In this document: positions 7,001-15,807 of the stretch, piece by piece
Numbering within the stretch: position 1 is the first letter of the stretch
How the letters are laid out: every line of letters starts with the position of its first letter
NCBI GenBank assembly: GCA_015061985.1
Contig: SUVN01000020.1
Coordinates: 1-38,172, forward strand
Direction of reading: 5' to 3'
DNA length: 38,172 nt
Source: Akkermansiaceae bacterium
Lineage (GTDB): Bacteria; Verrucomicrobiota; Verrucomicrobiia; Verrucomicrobiales; Akkermansiaceae
Translations under genes and position numbers: made by a program
Notes under the pieces: model-generated
What the model was told of the DNA's origin: nothing
Database searches by the model: none
The model's input: the letters and a program-made list of their open reading frames with translations, nothing else

Positions 7001-10000
7001 CAAGACACTCACATTTGCACTGCCCATCTTCAGCGTACCGACCTTATTGAGCATGGCACGAAGAGTACCTCCCTCAATGGAACCGATAGTACCACCGGCT
7101 GCAATCTGAAGAGTTCCCTCGTTCACCATGGAACCGGCTATGCTCACCTCGTCAGCACTGAGCACACCACTATTCGTGATGGTAACACCCTCTTCAGCAC
7201 TGAGCACACCACTATTCGTGATGGTAACACCCTCTTCAGCCGAAAGAGAACCGGAAACGGTAAGGACGGCATCGGTATTCAGGGTCAGGGTGACATCATC
7301 CGTCAGGCTGAGGTTGCCATATGACTTCAGATGACCACCCTCGGCAACGGTGAGTTTACCGTTACTATAAACTTTCGTATCCTGATTAATCTCAGTACGG
7401 TTGGCAATAATCAACTCACCCTGACCGATATACATATTATCAGCCGTGACATTACCGCCAACGAACTTATAAGAGGATATATCCTGTAACTTCCCCTGCG
7501 CAATATCCACATCGATGAGTGCTGCCTGCACCCCTGCGGCATCGATCTTGACTTCAGAAGAGCCTTCGCCGAAGAAACCGGCAGCTCGGTCGATAGGATT
7601 CGGAATATAGCCCACTTCCCAACCGGACTGAGAATTCTGAGCCCAGGTATCAGACACGGAGCCAATCCAGCCCTTGTTGTCGCGACCTGTTACCAAGGTG
7701 ACAGTCTTGCCGTCATCGCTCACCTTCAGCGTGTAGCCAAAACCACGCAAATCCTTGGTGACGGAGAACTCGGTGTCAGACTTCACCACCAAATCTGTAG
7801 TAGCAGCCTCCTCGGGTGTAAGAACAGGGGCAATAAGACCGCCCACTACATCACCACCGGGCGTGCCAATGGTTGCAAGGGTAAGCACCGAGCCGTTTGT
7901 CAGCTTCGAGAGGTCATCTACCTTATCCACAGCCAGCACGACCTTCGTATCACCTACTGTTGAGCCGGCGGTCAGAAGTGTCGTTCCGCTTACAGCATCA
8001 GAGCCCAGAGTCATCGTCACCTCAGATGTCTGCAGAGTGTCAACATCCAGCGTCACATTCTTGCCCATGCTCACGGAAGAACTCGCCAGCTTGCCGATAG
8101 AAGAAGTACCGGAAGTAAGAGTGACGTCACCGGATGCCTCGAGAATACCGTCCCCAGCGAGAGATTCCACGGTAGTACCGCTGCCAATGTTCAGGCTTCC
8201 GTCCTTATTCACCGTCAGCTTACCGACATTCTCCAGCCCGTTGACAGAAGAAGCCCCGCCTACCGTCAAGTCGGTGAAGCGTTCTTCAGCCGTGTTAGTA
8301 CCGGTCATGGTCACCTTGCCGTCCACCACCAGTTGCCCGATGGAGGAAGATTTGCCCAGGGAAAGGTCAGATTCAACGCTGATACCGCCGGTTCCCTTCA
8401 GCGCACCGGATACCTCCATGGAATCAAGTTTGACGTTCAACACGCCCCCCTGCGCCACGGAAACATCGCCCGCCACAAGCAAGCCCTGCGGAGAGGTTAC
8501 CCCGGTACCCTTCTCAAACGTTGCGGCAGAGTCCTTGCCGACAATCAAATCATTCCCCACAGAGAGGTCACCCTCAAAGGCAGTCATGAAAGTGTATTGT
8601 CCTTCGGTCACCTCGATATTCTTCACATCGGGGGCGCTGGTAATCAGCACCTCGGCGTTAGCATCCTTGCTGAAAATGGCATCAGTCCCGGCAACAAAGG
8701 TTCTTTTATTTGACTCTGCCTCATCCTTGAACGACCAATTTGAATAATTGGTGCTGTCCCATGAACCGGTACCGGTTTCTGCTTCCCAGTACATGGAAAC
8801 CACACCGGAAGTCAGTTTCCACGAATCACCAACTACCTCCAGCTTGGCATCACGCACATTATCAGACACCACGGTGATTGTCTTATCTGCCTCACTGTGC
8901 GCATACTGTGAATCAATCCCCAGATTCAATCCGGAACCGTTAGCAATGGCCAGTGCCTGGGCATCCGTCAGGTTGTTGAGATCAACCTTTACGGAAGCCC
9001 CCAGATTCGCCTGTTCCACTCGCAGGGTGGATGTCCCCGCGCCGTAAACCAGGGATGCACCATCCGTCAGCGTCATACCGGACAGAGTCACGCTTCCGCT
9101 CTGATTCATAGCCAGCGCAGAAATACTGCCGTTCACCGTAAGAGATGCACCGTTCGCCACATTGAGCTGACTGAGGTTGATTGCACCATTCATTGCATTG
9201 ATGGTATTAGAGACACCGGTCACATTCACCGCACCGGACAAGGAGGCAGAAGCATCAATAGCGACATTCGCCGTAATTCCGGTTGTAAGCGTCAAGCCTT
9301 CGCTCATGGTCGTTGCAGACTGCACTTTCAGATTCAGCGTCTGAGCATTCGTGAGAGAAATTCCCTTAAAGCCAACGGCATCCTTACCGGTAGCAATATC
9401 TACCGTCGTGGCATCGCGTCCTTTCGTCACAGAAATCTTGCCTTCGTAACCACTCAGGGAATCGACTTGAATCATCAGAATACCACCATAGGTATTCCCG
9501 GCCGCAACAAGATTTCCCTTGCCCGTCAAACACTCAAAACGGGTTACATATTTCCAATCGGAATTGATGGTCAGATTACCGTTCAACGTGGTATCACCGG
9601 AGAACACAACCGCATCAGACCATGAGGGAGAATCCTTAAAATCAACGAATTTCAGAGTACCATTTTGTTCGCTGACTGTCAGATTCTGAATAGCGACAGG
9701 CTGAGTATTCAGATTGAGCGTAGCGTTATCCAGCAATACGGAAGAGAAGCTACCTATAGAAGCGGATGTCTGCTTACTATTACCGACAGAAAGTGTGGCG
9801 CCGTCAGCAATAACGAGAGCCGCAGTAGACGAAGTAGAAACGCCACCATTGAAAGAGGCATCCTTAGTCACCTTGACTGTCCCGTTACCTCCCACAATAC
9901 CGGCAAGGATAGTTCCCTGCTCAGCAGCCGCACCGGCTTTATCCAGCACGAGGGTGCCACCGTTCATACGGTAGGATTCGGCATTCGTTGCGGCGTATGA

Positions 10001-11386
10001 GACATCACCCTTATTCACCCAATATTCGGTGGAGGAGGTATCAGCCTCACGGGTAACAGTACCCGATGTGGAGAGTTTCAGCGAGTTATCACCATCGAAA
10101 GAAAGTGTTGTCCCCTGCGTGTTGAGGGTTGCACCGGACGCATTCTTAATGACGGAATATACGAGAGAACCTGATTCTATCCGGCCATTATCGCCATCAG
10201 AGAAAGTAGAATCACCCGTCGGCGCACGATCCAACCCGGCCGAATTCACAACTATGGCACCGGTGATATTGAGCGTCCCGTTATTGATGATGGAACCGCT
10301 CATCGTTACCCCACCGTCCAGCGAAAGAGTACCGTCTACTGTCACGGGTGCAGCAAGTGTAGCAGCTCCGCTCACCGTCATCTTACCGGAAGCACCGATT
10401 GTCACAGCGCCGTTAGCCGTAAGAGTTGATACAGCAACAGACTTATTGAAGGTAACGCCCCCGGCGTTATTGACAGTCAAATTAATAGCCCCACCCGCAG
10501 TAGACTGGATCTGTGAATTAACCGTAGTGGCCACAGAGCCGACAAACTTTACCGCCAAATCATAACCGGCATTGTGCGTAATCCCCGCCAGATTAATCTC
10601 CGTAGCAGCACCGCCGAACTCCAGAGTCGTCTGCCCGAAGTTATTCAAGATATTGCCCTTCCAACCGGAAACATCACCATAAAATCTAAAAGTGGCACGC
10701 CCGGAGGATGTCGTACCGCCTCGCTCGAATGTACCATTACCCAGAATCTTTGCAAAAGTATAATTAAAACTTTCAGAGGCAGCCGTCACATTAAGTGCGG
10801 AGCTATCTGCGTTGTCTTCCAACAAAATAGTCGGAGTATACGGTCCACGCGCCATCCATCCGGACACACCACTGATTTTTACCGTAGAATCGGCATTACC
10901 GTAATTATTGAAGTTAAAATCACCCACTCCCGTACTATTGGTAATGGACACCGTTCCCTTCCAGTCAGAGGAGGACACGTTAGCTCCATACATCTGTGTA
11001 GCACTGGCAAGGTCATATGTACCAGTGCCGGCAAGCTTGTATGATTGAACCCCCTTTGCAAGCGTTACACGAAGGGGTGACAGCGTAGCCCCGGCACCGA
11101 GCGATATGCTCGACTCTGCTGCAGCAATGGTAATCGCGCTGCTGACCGCTCCGGATTCAACCTTCAGCGTACCACCCTTGAGGACGTATGTATTGGACGC
11201 ATCATAGGTTACCGTTGTACCGGCGGCTACTTCCACCTCAGCTGCCTGAGCCTCAGTAAGAGAGAGAGATGCCACAACGGCACCGCCTACAAATGTTCCG
11301 GTTGCTACCGTACCGGCAAGAGGAGCAACCACGGCAAGACATGCCAGAAGAGCGGAGCGCAAACGCGCAGGGAGGTGTAATTTCAT
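4091..11386 (-). CDS. Giant autotransporter (type V secretion) with beta-barrel domain
   Basis: A 2431-residue surface protein. Residues 1-49 form a long signal peptide (MKLHLPARLRSALLACLAVV, then a hydrophobic/Gly stretch to EAQA-AEVEV). The passenger, about 50-2100, is Thr/Ser/Gly/Val-rich with short strand-turn repeats (GxLTVxGxxx, SLxLxDGxT), as expected of a parallel beta-helix, and has few Cys. The last 300 or so residues, starting near GDMERQLRAIRNRTT, match an autotransporter translocator: NAWINAEVDNR, GYDYTVSGGTVGFDVDV, alternating aromatic strands, and a terminal Phe (GYRLNF) for BamA recognition. Likely an adhesin or host-contact protein; its ligand is unknown. It is transcribed alone from its own promoter, with terminators on both sides. 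An exact 14-residue duplication lies inside the passenger. Confidence 0.93.
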   Translation of the reverse strand: MKLHLPARLRSALLACLAVVAPLAGTVATGTFVGGAVVASLSLTEAQAAEVEVAAGTTVTYDASNTYVLKGGTLKVESGAVSSAITIAAAESSISLGAGATLSPLRVTLAKGVQSYKLAGTGTYDLASATQMYGANVSSSDWKGTVSITNSTGVGDFNFNNYGNADSTVKISGVSGWMARGPYTPTILLEDNADSSALNVTAASESFNYTFAKILGNGTFERGGTTSSGRATFRFYGDVSGWKGNILNNFGQTTLEFGGAATEINLAGITHNAGYDLAVKFVGSVATTVNSQIQSTAGGAINLTVNNAGGVTFNKSVAVSTLTANGAVTIGASGKMTVSGAATLAAPVTVDGTLSLDGGVTMSGSIINNGTLNITGAIVVNSAGLDRAPTGDSTFSDGDNGRIESGSLVYSVIKNASGATLNTQGTTLSFDGDNSLKLSTSGTVTREADTSSTEYWVNKGDVSYAATNAESYRMNGGTLVLDKAGAAAEQGTILAGIVGGNGTVKVTKDASFNGGVSTSSTAALVIADGATLSVGNSKQTSASIGSFSSVLLDNATLNLNTQPVAIQNLTVSEQNGTLKFVDFKDSPSWSDAVVFSGDTTLNGNLTINSDWKYVTRFECLTGKGNLVAAGNTYGGILMIQVDSLSGYEGKISVTKGRDATTVDIATGKDAVGFKGISLTNAQTLNLKVQSATTMSEGLTLTTGITANVAIDASASLSGAVNVTGVSNTINAMNGAINLSQLNVANGASLTVNGSISALAMNQSGSVTLSGMTLTDGASLVYGAGTSTLRVEQANLGASVKVDLNNLTDAQALAIANGSGLNLGIDSQYAHSEADKTITVVSDNVRDAKLEVVGDSWKLTSGVVSMYWEAETGTGSWDSTNYSNWSFKDEAESNKRTFVAGTDAIFSKDANAEVLITSAPDVKNIEVTEGQYTFMTAFEGDLSVGNDLIVGKDSAATFEKGTGVTSPQGLLVAGDVSVAQGGVLNVKLDSMEVSGALKGTGGISVESDLSLGKSSSIGQLVVDGKVTMTGTNTAEERFTDLTVGGASSVNGLENVGKLTVNKDGSLNIGSGTTVESLAGDGILEASGDVTLTSGTSSIGKLASSSVSMGKNVTLDVDTLQTSEVTMTLGSDAVSGTTLLTAGSTVGDTKVVLAVDKVDDLSKLTNGSVLTLATIGTPGGDVVGGLIAPVLTPEEAATTDLVVKSDTEFSVTKDLRGFGYTLKVSDDGKTVTLVTGRDNKGWIGSVSDTWAQNSQSGWEVGYIPNPIDRAAGFFGEGSSEVKIDAAGVQAALIDVDIAQGKLQDISSYKFVGGNVTADNMYIGQGELIIANRTEINQDTKVYSNGKLTVAEGGHLKSYGNLSLTDDVTLTLNTDAVLTVSGSLSAEEGVTITNSGVLSAEEGVTITNSGVLSADEVSIAGSMVNEGTLQIAAGGTIGSIEGGTLRAMLNKVGTLKMGSANVSVLQIGTTGSTVELSEDSVIGTLYSTVEGTSLTSTAKLTLSEAAANQGGVVSVTAQALTLNKVGNEFGTLNSPVITLDLKDSALSADVAAISVESIVAVDPVQILLTQSTIESLPVDADNVLTADDYLLIKGVGGYSVGDFVIADSIMQEIKRRGVTAEVLLKDDNLLLSLGAIDGGMIWDTANGNMETNNGYEIPDGEGLYKALDFIEQVIVSDNKTIDLTAAGVGNAVTGNASIPAAGLMVRNPDGGGKLTIVGDAADSNGALPDVVTIIGNREIESPVALVGESVKVNIGLPEGSEGILTDDTESSEVILASAEMSEKAVLQVNEDATVKGQVDLTEGASLEVTADKVITVLQLNGDASSIVSGQVDVNGVGGSYEGAYGASGAKIAILQGGYQSVKAGSGLSLVVNGGEGTLDLAGADAEMVGLAVGSAARASRSEMVIANVTMDDDAHKVLHHKLSLSGDDSFISGSEVTASLGAEETAVTLGTAAAPVIMDGKVDINNSTICLTMVTTNDNLRSLDVNTDAPMAGAKLATLVTEGNISADNEVQLIGTRAMMNVINKYYTNARLDANGDILVDRVTDYYATKASGLSETGTIGMDMLDKVLVSLNPQSNAEEYTDLAEVLNALDDAVVAGDTAAADDIASAVTGASAAAMGAALAGDMERQLRAIRNRTTTMGVDQGIVNHNMPYFNAWINAEVDNRTLDQDGTLSGYDYTVSGGTVGFDVDVTPRFVCGLAISALTGDVSSEGPDKLDADVDSYYLTAFARTTYRRWTHTFVASVGKSDLSMDRTVSYAGGSYTAKGETEATSFGAMYELGYVFALDVDGTTCLQPVFNVSFVQSSMDGYTESGSDASLDVGSVDMTAITIGMGARLQSVVGQNVFNRSSIFESRALVKVNAGDRDAEVDTNLLALPSAGGKVSSAERGPISLELGAGISIPVGAKSGSIFLDGSAELGSEYTGLNATVGYRLNF
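7153..7236 (-). repeat. Perfect 42-bp tandem duplication inside the autotransporter gene
   Basis: Bases 7153-7194 and 7195-7236 are identical. They encode the 14-residue unit SAEEGVTITNSGVL twice. The length is a multiple of three, so the frame is kept. Lack of any silent difference points to a recent duplication or slippage. Confidence 0.95.
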
Positions 11387-11457
11387 ATGCTTGTAAGTTA
11401 TTCTTGGAAAAACACAGCGAGGCGGCTACAGTCCAGCCGTCTTTATGCTTACCCCAA

Positions 11458-11486
11458 CTTATACCAAAATGCGCGCAGCACGTCAA
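11458..11486 (-). promoter_or_regulatory. Promoter of the autotransporter gene
   Basis: Minus strand TTGACG, 17 bp, TATAAG. The predicted start near 11450 gives a leader of about 64 bases that contains a small hairpin CGGCT-ggactgt-AGCCG (11417-11433). The leader has no clear Shine-Dalgarno site. Confidence 0.75.
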
Positions 11487-11507
11487 CCAAAGAATGCTTA
11501 AGCAGGC

Positions 11508-11547
11508 AAAAAAAACAAGCCAATCTCCGGCATGGCGGTGATTGGCT
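11508..11547 (-). terminator. Intrinsic terminator of corA-argB-nadK
   Basis: Minus strand arms AGCCAATC / GATTGGCT (11540-11547 and 11518-11525), with a partly paired GC-rich interior, followed by TGTTTTTTTT. It lies about 25 bases after the nadK stop and just upstream of the autotransporter promoter, insulating the two units. Confidence 0.85.
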
Positions 11548-11571
11548 ACAACAAGCGGCATTCCGAGCTGT

Positions 11572-12411
11572 TCACCAGCCCAATTTTGCCCGCAGTCGGG
11601 CAGCATAATCGCTCCGAGGCAAGGCCAACAGCAGCAATTCCTCCGTGGCCTTACGAATCCGCAATTCCTCATTGAGCGTGATGGGGTGCGTGGAGCGACC
11701 GTCCAGCGAATAGATGAGTGATTGCTCCGCCCTGCCCCGGCGTTCTTTGGGGCGAAGCGTCAGCTCCACGGAATCAGGCAGCACCACAGAGCGGTTGGTC
11801 AGGCTGTGCGGACAGACGGGAGTCAGGCAGACTACCCCGGCATCCGGCCAGACCAGCGGGCCACCGGCAGAGAGCGAATAGGCCGTGGAGCCCGTCGGCG
11901 TGGCCACCAGCATACCGTCGGCGTGGTAACGGTTGAGCAGGCAGCCGTCCACCTCCACATCCACATCAATCATCTTACCCGTCTGGTAGCGGGTAAGAGC
12001 AATTTCGTTCAACGCCAGATTCCCGACCTTGCACCCGTCGGCTCCACAGGCCCGCACCTCCAGCATGGCGCGGCGATGCACCACATACGTACCGGAAGCC
12101 AGCGACTGCACCAGCTGCTCCACTTCATTGCGTCCGCAGGCACTCAGGAAGCCCAGATGCCCCATGTTAATGCCGCCCAGAATAACACCACGGCGGGCTG
12201 CCGCTTCCGCCGCCGCCAGCATCGTGCCGTCGCCCCCCAGGCAGAGCAGCAAATCCGGCGCTGCAAAATCACCACTTTCCAAAGCGGCAGCACTGACCTC
12301 CCGCGTCTCAATGCCGCCGTCATCAAAAGCGTTTTTCAACCCCTGCACCAGCCGTTTGCACGCAGCGCTGCGCACGGGAGCAAACAAACCGATGCAGGAT
12401 GGCTTTTTCAC
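11572..12411 (-). CDS. nadK: NAD kinase
   Basis: A 279-residue cytoplasmic enzyme that phosphorylates NAD with ATP (or polyphosphate) to make NADP. Family motifs are all present: LLLCLGGDGTML with GGDGT at 59-63, GINMGHLGFL near 80-89, the NE pair at 135-136 (LALNEIALTR), and the glycine-rich TPTGSTAYSLSAGGP at 171-185, followed by the CPHSLTNRSVVLP segment. Length is normal for bacterial NadK. It is the last gene of a three-gene minus-strand unit, 20 bp after argB, and is followed by a strong terminator. Confidence 0.96.
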   Translation of the reverse strand: MKKPSCIGLFAPVRSAACKRLVQGLKNAFDDGGIETREVSAAALESGDFAAPDLLLCLGGDGTMLAAAEAAARRGVILGGINMGHLGFLSACGRNEVEQLVQSLASGTYVVHRRAMLEVRACGADGCKVGNLALNEIALTRYQTGKMIDVDVEVDGCLLNRYHADGMLVATPTGSTAYSLSAGGPLVWPDAGVVCLTPVCPHSLTNRSVVLPDSVELTLRPKERRGRAEQSLIYSLDGRSTHPITLNEELRIRKATEELLLLALPRSDYAARLRAKLGW

Positions 12412-12431
12412 GGCTTGAACGGAGTGGCGGT

Positions 12432-13340
12432 TCAGCGCTGTTCGCGCACAATCTCAGTACCGATACCCTCCGGGGTGAAGATTTCCAGCAGCAGGGTGTG
12501 CGGCAAACGCCCGTCAATGAAGTGCACCTTGCGCACACCGGCATTCAGCGCGTCCACGGCACTCTTCACCTTGGGAATCATCCCGCCGGAAATAACTCCC
12601 TGCTCTATCAGCTCGAATGCCTCCTTGCGGTTGATACTCTGAATAATGGAGCTGGGGTCATTGGGATCCATCATCAGACCGGGCACGTCGGAGATGTAGA
12701 TTAGCTTCACCGGCTTGAGCTCTCGAGCCAGTGCCGCTGCGGCCAAATCCGCATTGACGTTGAGCGACTGCTGGGTACCCAGCTCGCGGGCCAGAGGGGA
12801 AATAACCGGTGTAATCTGGAGCGAAAGCGCTTCCTCAATGCGTGCCAGCTGGCAGCCGATGACGCGTCCCACCATGCCGATGTCGACCCGCTCCCCATTC
12901 GCATCAGTCTCGTAGAGCTTCTCGCCCACGAAGACATTGGTACCGGGAATACCCACAGCCTTGCCGCCATGGTCACGCATCATTTCCACCAGCCCGGGGT
13001 TGATGCGACCGGACAGCGTCGTTTCCACAATATCCACGGCCTCCTTGGAGGTCACGCGCAGACCGTTCACGAAGCGGGCTTCCAGCCCCGCATCCTGCAT
13101 GGCCTTGGAGATAGCCTTGCCACCGCCGTGTACCACCACCGGGTTGAGCCCCAGTGTCTCCATCACCACGATATCGCGCATGAGCGATTTCACCAGCTCC
13201 GGGTCGTCCATGGCTGAACCGCCGAACTTGATGAGGATGGTCTTATCGCGATAAGCCTGAAGATAGGGCAACGCTTCGATGAGGATGTTCGCCTTGTGGA
13301 TTTCCTCCTCGGGCTTGATGACCTTGCGGGTTTTAATCAT
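12432..13340 (-). CDS. argB: Acetylglutamate kinase
   Basis: A 302-residue amino-acid-kinase-fold enzyme that phosphorylates N-acetylglutamate in the second step of arginine biosynthesis. Motifs seen: ILIKFGGSAM (Lys38 and Gly-Gly for phosphate binding), VVVHGGGKAIS at 68-78, the substrate segment around SGRINPGLVEMM, AVGIPG, and NVNADLAAAALA before the ATP-binding ISDVPGLMMDP. The extended N-terminal helix (about 1-30) is typical of the arginine-inhibited hexameric form, so feedback control by arginine is likely (inference). Two bases separate it from the corA stop, so translation may be coupled. Confidence 0.96.
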   Translation of the reverse strand: MIKTRKVIKPEEEIHKANILIEALPYLQAYRDKTILIKFGGSAMDDPELVKSLMRDIVVMETLGLNPVVVHGGGKAISKAMQDAGLEARFVNGLRVTSKEAVDIVETTLSGRINPGLVEMMRDHGGKAVGIPGTNVFVGEKLYETDANGERVDIGMVGRVIGCQLARIEEALSLQITPVISPLARELGTQQSLNVNADLAAAALARELKPVKLIYISDVPGLMMDPNDPSSIIQSINRKEAFELIEQGVISGGMIPKVKSAVDALNAGVRKVHFIDGRLPHTLLLEIFTPEGIGTEIVREQR

Positions 13341-13342
13341 AA

Positions 13343-14335
13343 TCAGATATAGCGTTTGAGTTTGAAAATCAGCAGCGGAATGGCTGCCGCCAGCAGCATC
13401 ACCACCAGCGAGAGCCAGAAACCCCAGGGGGAATGCAGGAAGGGCATGTATTCAAAGTTCATGCCGTAGATGCTGGCAATGAGCGTGGGCGGCATGAACA
13501 CCACAGACATGATGGTGAACACCTTCACAATGTCATTCTGCTCAATGTTGATGAGCCCCAGCACGGCATCCAGCATGAAGTTAATCTTGTTGGACAGGAA
13601 AGACGCGTATTCTGAGAGCGAGTTCACGTCTCGGGACACCGGCCGCAGCGCCACATACAGGCTGTTCTGCGCATCCAGACAGGAATCCTCGTTTCCGGCA
13701 AAGGTGATGAGACGCAGCAGGTTCACCAGAGCATCACGCTGGCGGGTGATGAGGTCACCCACGCGTCCCAGCTCCTCCAGAGCGTCGCGCAGGTCATCCG
13801 TATCCGGGTCCTCCACCTTTTCCTTGCGGCGGGTGTGATGCTTACCGAACACCTTCTTGGAGAGCGCATCCAAATCCGTACCAAAGCGTTCCAGCACGTC
13901 GGCCTGGCGATCCACCAGCGTTTCCAGCAGCCCCACGAACACCAAATCGCGGTTCGTCCCCTGCATGCGCAGCAGCTGGTGGGAAAACACGCGGAATGAG
14001 TACGAATCCGTGTGGCGAATAGTGATGAGCACCCTGCCCTTGAGGATGAACGTGATTTCCGCGATGATGGGGTCATCCGTTTCCACGCGACTGAGCACCG
14101 TCGTGGTCATGAATCGCCCGCCGTCCTCGCAGTACAGACGAGAGGTGGCCTCAATTTCGCGCATCTCATCCTTGGTGGGCATCTCAATGGCACAGAGCGA
14201 CTCCGCATAGCGCAATTCCTCCGCATCCGGCGTGAGCAAATCAATCCAGAACACCTCACCGCGGCGGGATTCCTGCTCCTCCACGCCCACAGTGCGCGCA
14301 ATTCCGTTCTCAGTCTGTGTGTAGATGCGAATCAT
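13343..14335 (-). CDS. corA: CorA-family magnesium/divalent metal transporter
   Basis: A 330-residue inner-membrane channel subunit. The N-terminal two thirds form the cytoplasmic alpha/beta funnel and long stalk helix (LEELGRVGDLITRQRDALVN and following). Two C-terminal membrane segments follow, with the signature GMN at 291-293 (SIYGMNFEYMP), then WGFWLSLVVMLLAAAIPLLI and a basic tail KLKRYI. The frame is open to 14422, but the upstream codons carry no family similarity and run into the promoter region, so ATG 14333-14335 (MIRIYTQTENG) is chosen. It is the first gene of the corA-argB-nadK unit. Mg versus Co/Zn preference cannot be told from sequence. Confidence 0.93.
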   Translation of the reverse strand: MIRIYTQTENGIARTVGVEEQESRRGEVFWIDLLTPDAEELRYAESLCAIEMPTKDEMREIEATSRLYCEDGGRFMTTTVLSRVETDDPIIAEITFILKGRVLITIRHTDSYSFRVFSHQLLRMQGTNRDLVFVGLLETLVDRQADVLERFGTDLDALSKKVFGKHHTRRKEKVEDPDTDDLRDALEELGRVGDLITRQRDALVNLLRLITFAGNEDSCLDAQNSLYVALRPVSRDVNSLSEYASFLSNKINFMLDAVLGLINIEQNDIVKVFTIMSVVFMPPTLIASIYGMNFEYMPFLHSPWGFWLSLVVMLLAAAIPLLIFKLKRYI

Positions 14336-14393
14336 CTTCTGCTTGAGGGGGGGAAATGGTTCCAGCGGCCCGGGCAACGCACCGGTCAGGCAT

Positions 14394-14422
14394 ATTCTGC
14401 CCTTTTCGCGGCTGAATTGCAA
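14394..14422 (-). promoter_or_regulatory. Possible promoter of corA-argB-nadK
   Basis: Minus strand TTGCAA, 17 bp, CAGAAT, with the predicted start about 50 bases before the corA ATG. The -10 is only 4 of 6. Cotranscription from the SPFH promoter upstream remains possible, as no good terminator separates the units (a 7-bp stem at 14433-14450 has no U tract). Confidence 0.45.
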
Positions 14423-14459
14423 GCCTTATTCTCGCTCCGGCGAGAAATTGGGGCAGCTC

Positions 14460-14942
14460 TCAAGCCTTGCGGACGTGGGCCAGCCCGCCACGGATAGCCT
14501 CGATAACCACCTTATCCCCGGCAGAAAGGCCACCGCGGTCATTTTCCTCGATGGGGATGATATGGTCCTCCCAGCGGATGCAGAGGTTCTCACCTTCCCC
14601 CAGCACGGTGGCCGTTTTCCCGGCCACCTGTTCCGTGGATTCGCGAGGAGCCCGGCGCAGCACCAAATCCATGACCACCCGCCGCACACACTGCACCCAC
14701 AGCGTGTAGTACAGCACGCAGACCAGCGCCAGAAAACCGATGAATACCAGCACCGACCACTGCCAGGGAGCCCCCACCAGCCAGGTTCCCCAGGCGGCAA
14801 AAAGAAGAAGTGCCCCCTAGGAGAGCAGCTCCGTGCACACGAAAATATCCAGCACCAGCAGGGTGATGGCCACCGCCAGCATGATATGCAGGAACGTCCC
14901 GTGGTCTATACCCAGAAAAGTTTCGGCAAGAATGGGAAACAT
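14460..14942 (-). pseudogene. NfeD-like membrane protein interrupted by an in-frame TAG
   Basis: Reading from ATG 14942, six bases after the SPFH gene, the frame encodes MFPILAETFLGIDHG, a hydrophobic helix, then reaches TAG at 14817-14819 after 41 codons. In the same frame it resumes immediately with GALLLFAAWGTWLVG and continues 112 more codons through a second membrane segment to an OB-fold-like C-terminal domain (GKTATVLGEGENL...GDKVVIEAIRGGLAHVRKA). That is the NfeD layout, and nfeD genes commonly sit beside SPFH genes. A single TGG to TAG change would explain it. A GTG at 14775-14777 could start a shortened 105-residue product. Alternatives are a sequencing error or amber readthrough. 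Confidence 0.75.
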
Positions 14943-14948
14943 GGCGCT

Positions 14949-15779
14949 TTATTTCTTGAGGTCCATGACAGAGGGCACGCTGTTGGGCAGGTACACCTGT
15001 GCAGCGGGGTTGGTGGTAATGGTGGCATAGCCCTCCAACGCCTGCCTGTTCATCAGCACCTTGGCCGCAGCCTCTGCTCCCACCACAGCAGCGATGCGCT
15101 GCAGGTAATCTGCCTCTGCCTCCGCCGCCAGACGCATGGCTTCCGCCGCTCCCTGCGCCCGCAGGATAGCCGCCTGCTTTTCGGACTCTGCCAGACGCAC
15201 CTTCGCCGTGCTCTCACCCTCCGCTTTGAGCGCAATGGAGCGGCTCACTCGCTCCGCCTCCATCTGGCGCAGCATCGCCTCCCGGGTCTCGGTGTCAGTG
15301 GTCAGCTCCTTGATTTCGATGGAGGTGATGCTGAGCCCCCAGCGGGATGCCGTCGAGGCAACCGCCACGGAAACTTTCTCTGAAATTTCGGAGCGCGAGG
15401 AGAGAATTTCGTCCAGATTCCGTCCACCGATAAGCGAGCGCAACTCATTGAGCACCAGCTCAATAAGAGACTTATGCAGATTCTGCACCTCATACACCGC
15501 CTTGATGGCATCCATGATACGCCAGCGGATGATACAGTTCACCTGCATGGTAGCGTTATCCTTGGTGATACAAGAACGAGGATTGGTATCCAGCAACTGC
15601 TCTGTCTGCTCAATGTAGATACCGTTCTTATTGGTCAGATTTCCCCAGGCGGGAGAAACATCCTTGAGACTCTGAAGGAAAGGAATGCAGAACTGCAAAC
15701 CGCTCTTACGAACGGAGGTCGGCTTGCCGAACATTTCCACGATGGCGCAATGCCCCTGCGGTACGGTGAAGATAAACAT
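14949..15779 (-). CDS. SPFH/stomatin-like (band 7) protein
   Basis: A 276-residue member of the stomatin/prohibitin/flotillin family, scaffold proteins that ring membrane microdomains and regulate proteases or channels. It opens with MFIFTVPQGHCAIVEMFGKP, the usual start of the SPFH domain, although the preceding membrane anchor is almost absent. The domain continues through IRWRIMDAIKAVYEV and LRSLIGGRNLDEILSSR. A Glu/Ala/Arg-rich coiled coil (about 165-240) and a short tail ending VMDLKK follow. The frame is open upstream to 15932, but a consensus promoter at 15808-15836 lies within that stretch, so ATG 15777-15779 is chosen. It is followed by the broken nfeD gene, the classic partner. Confidence 0.88.
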   Translation of the reverse strand: MFIFTVPQGHCAIVEMFGKPTSVRKSGLQFCIPFLQSLKDVSPAWGNLTNKNGIYIEQTEQLLDTNPRSCITKDNATMQVNCIIRWRIMDAIKAVYEVQNLHKSLIELVLNELRSLIGGRNLDEILSSRSEISEKVSVAVASTASRWGLSITSIEIKELTTDTETREAMLRQMEAERVSRSIALKAEGESTAKVRLAESEKQAAILRAQGAAEAMRLAAEAEADYLQRIAAVVGAEAAAKVLMNRQALEGYATITTNPAAQVYLPNSVPSVMDLKK

Positions 15780-15807
15780 AAAGCTGATAACGGGTAAAAT
15801 CTGATTG

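Noticed and set aside
7153..7236. CRISPR-like direct repeat
   Set aside because: Only two contiguous units without spacers, in frame inside the autotransporter; it is a tandem duplication.
14433..14450. Terminator between nfeD and corA
   Set aside because: A 7-bp stem (TTCTCGC/GCGAGAA) with no U tract on the minus strand; too weak to call.
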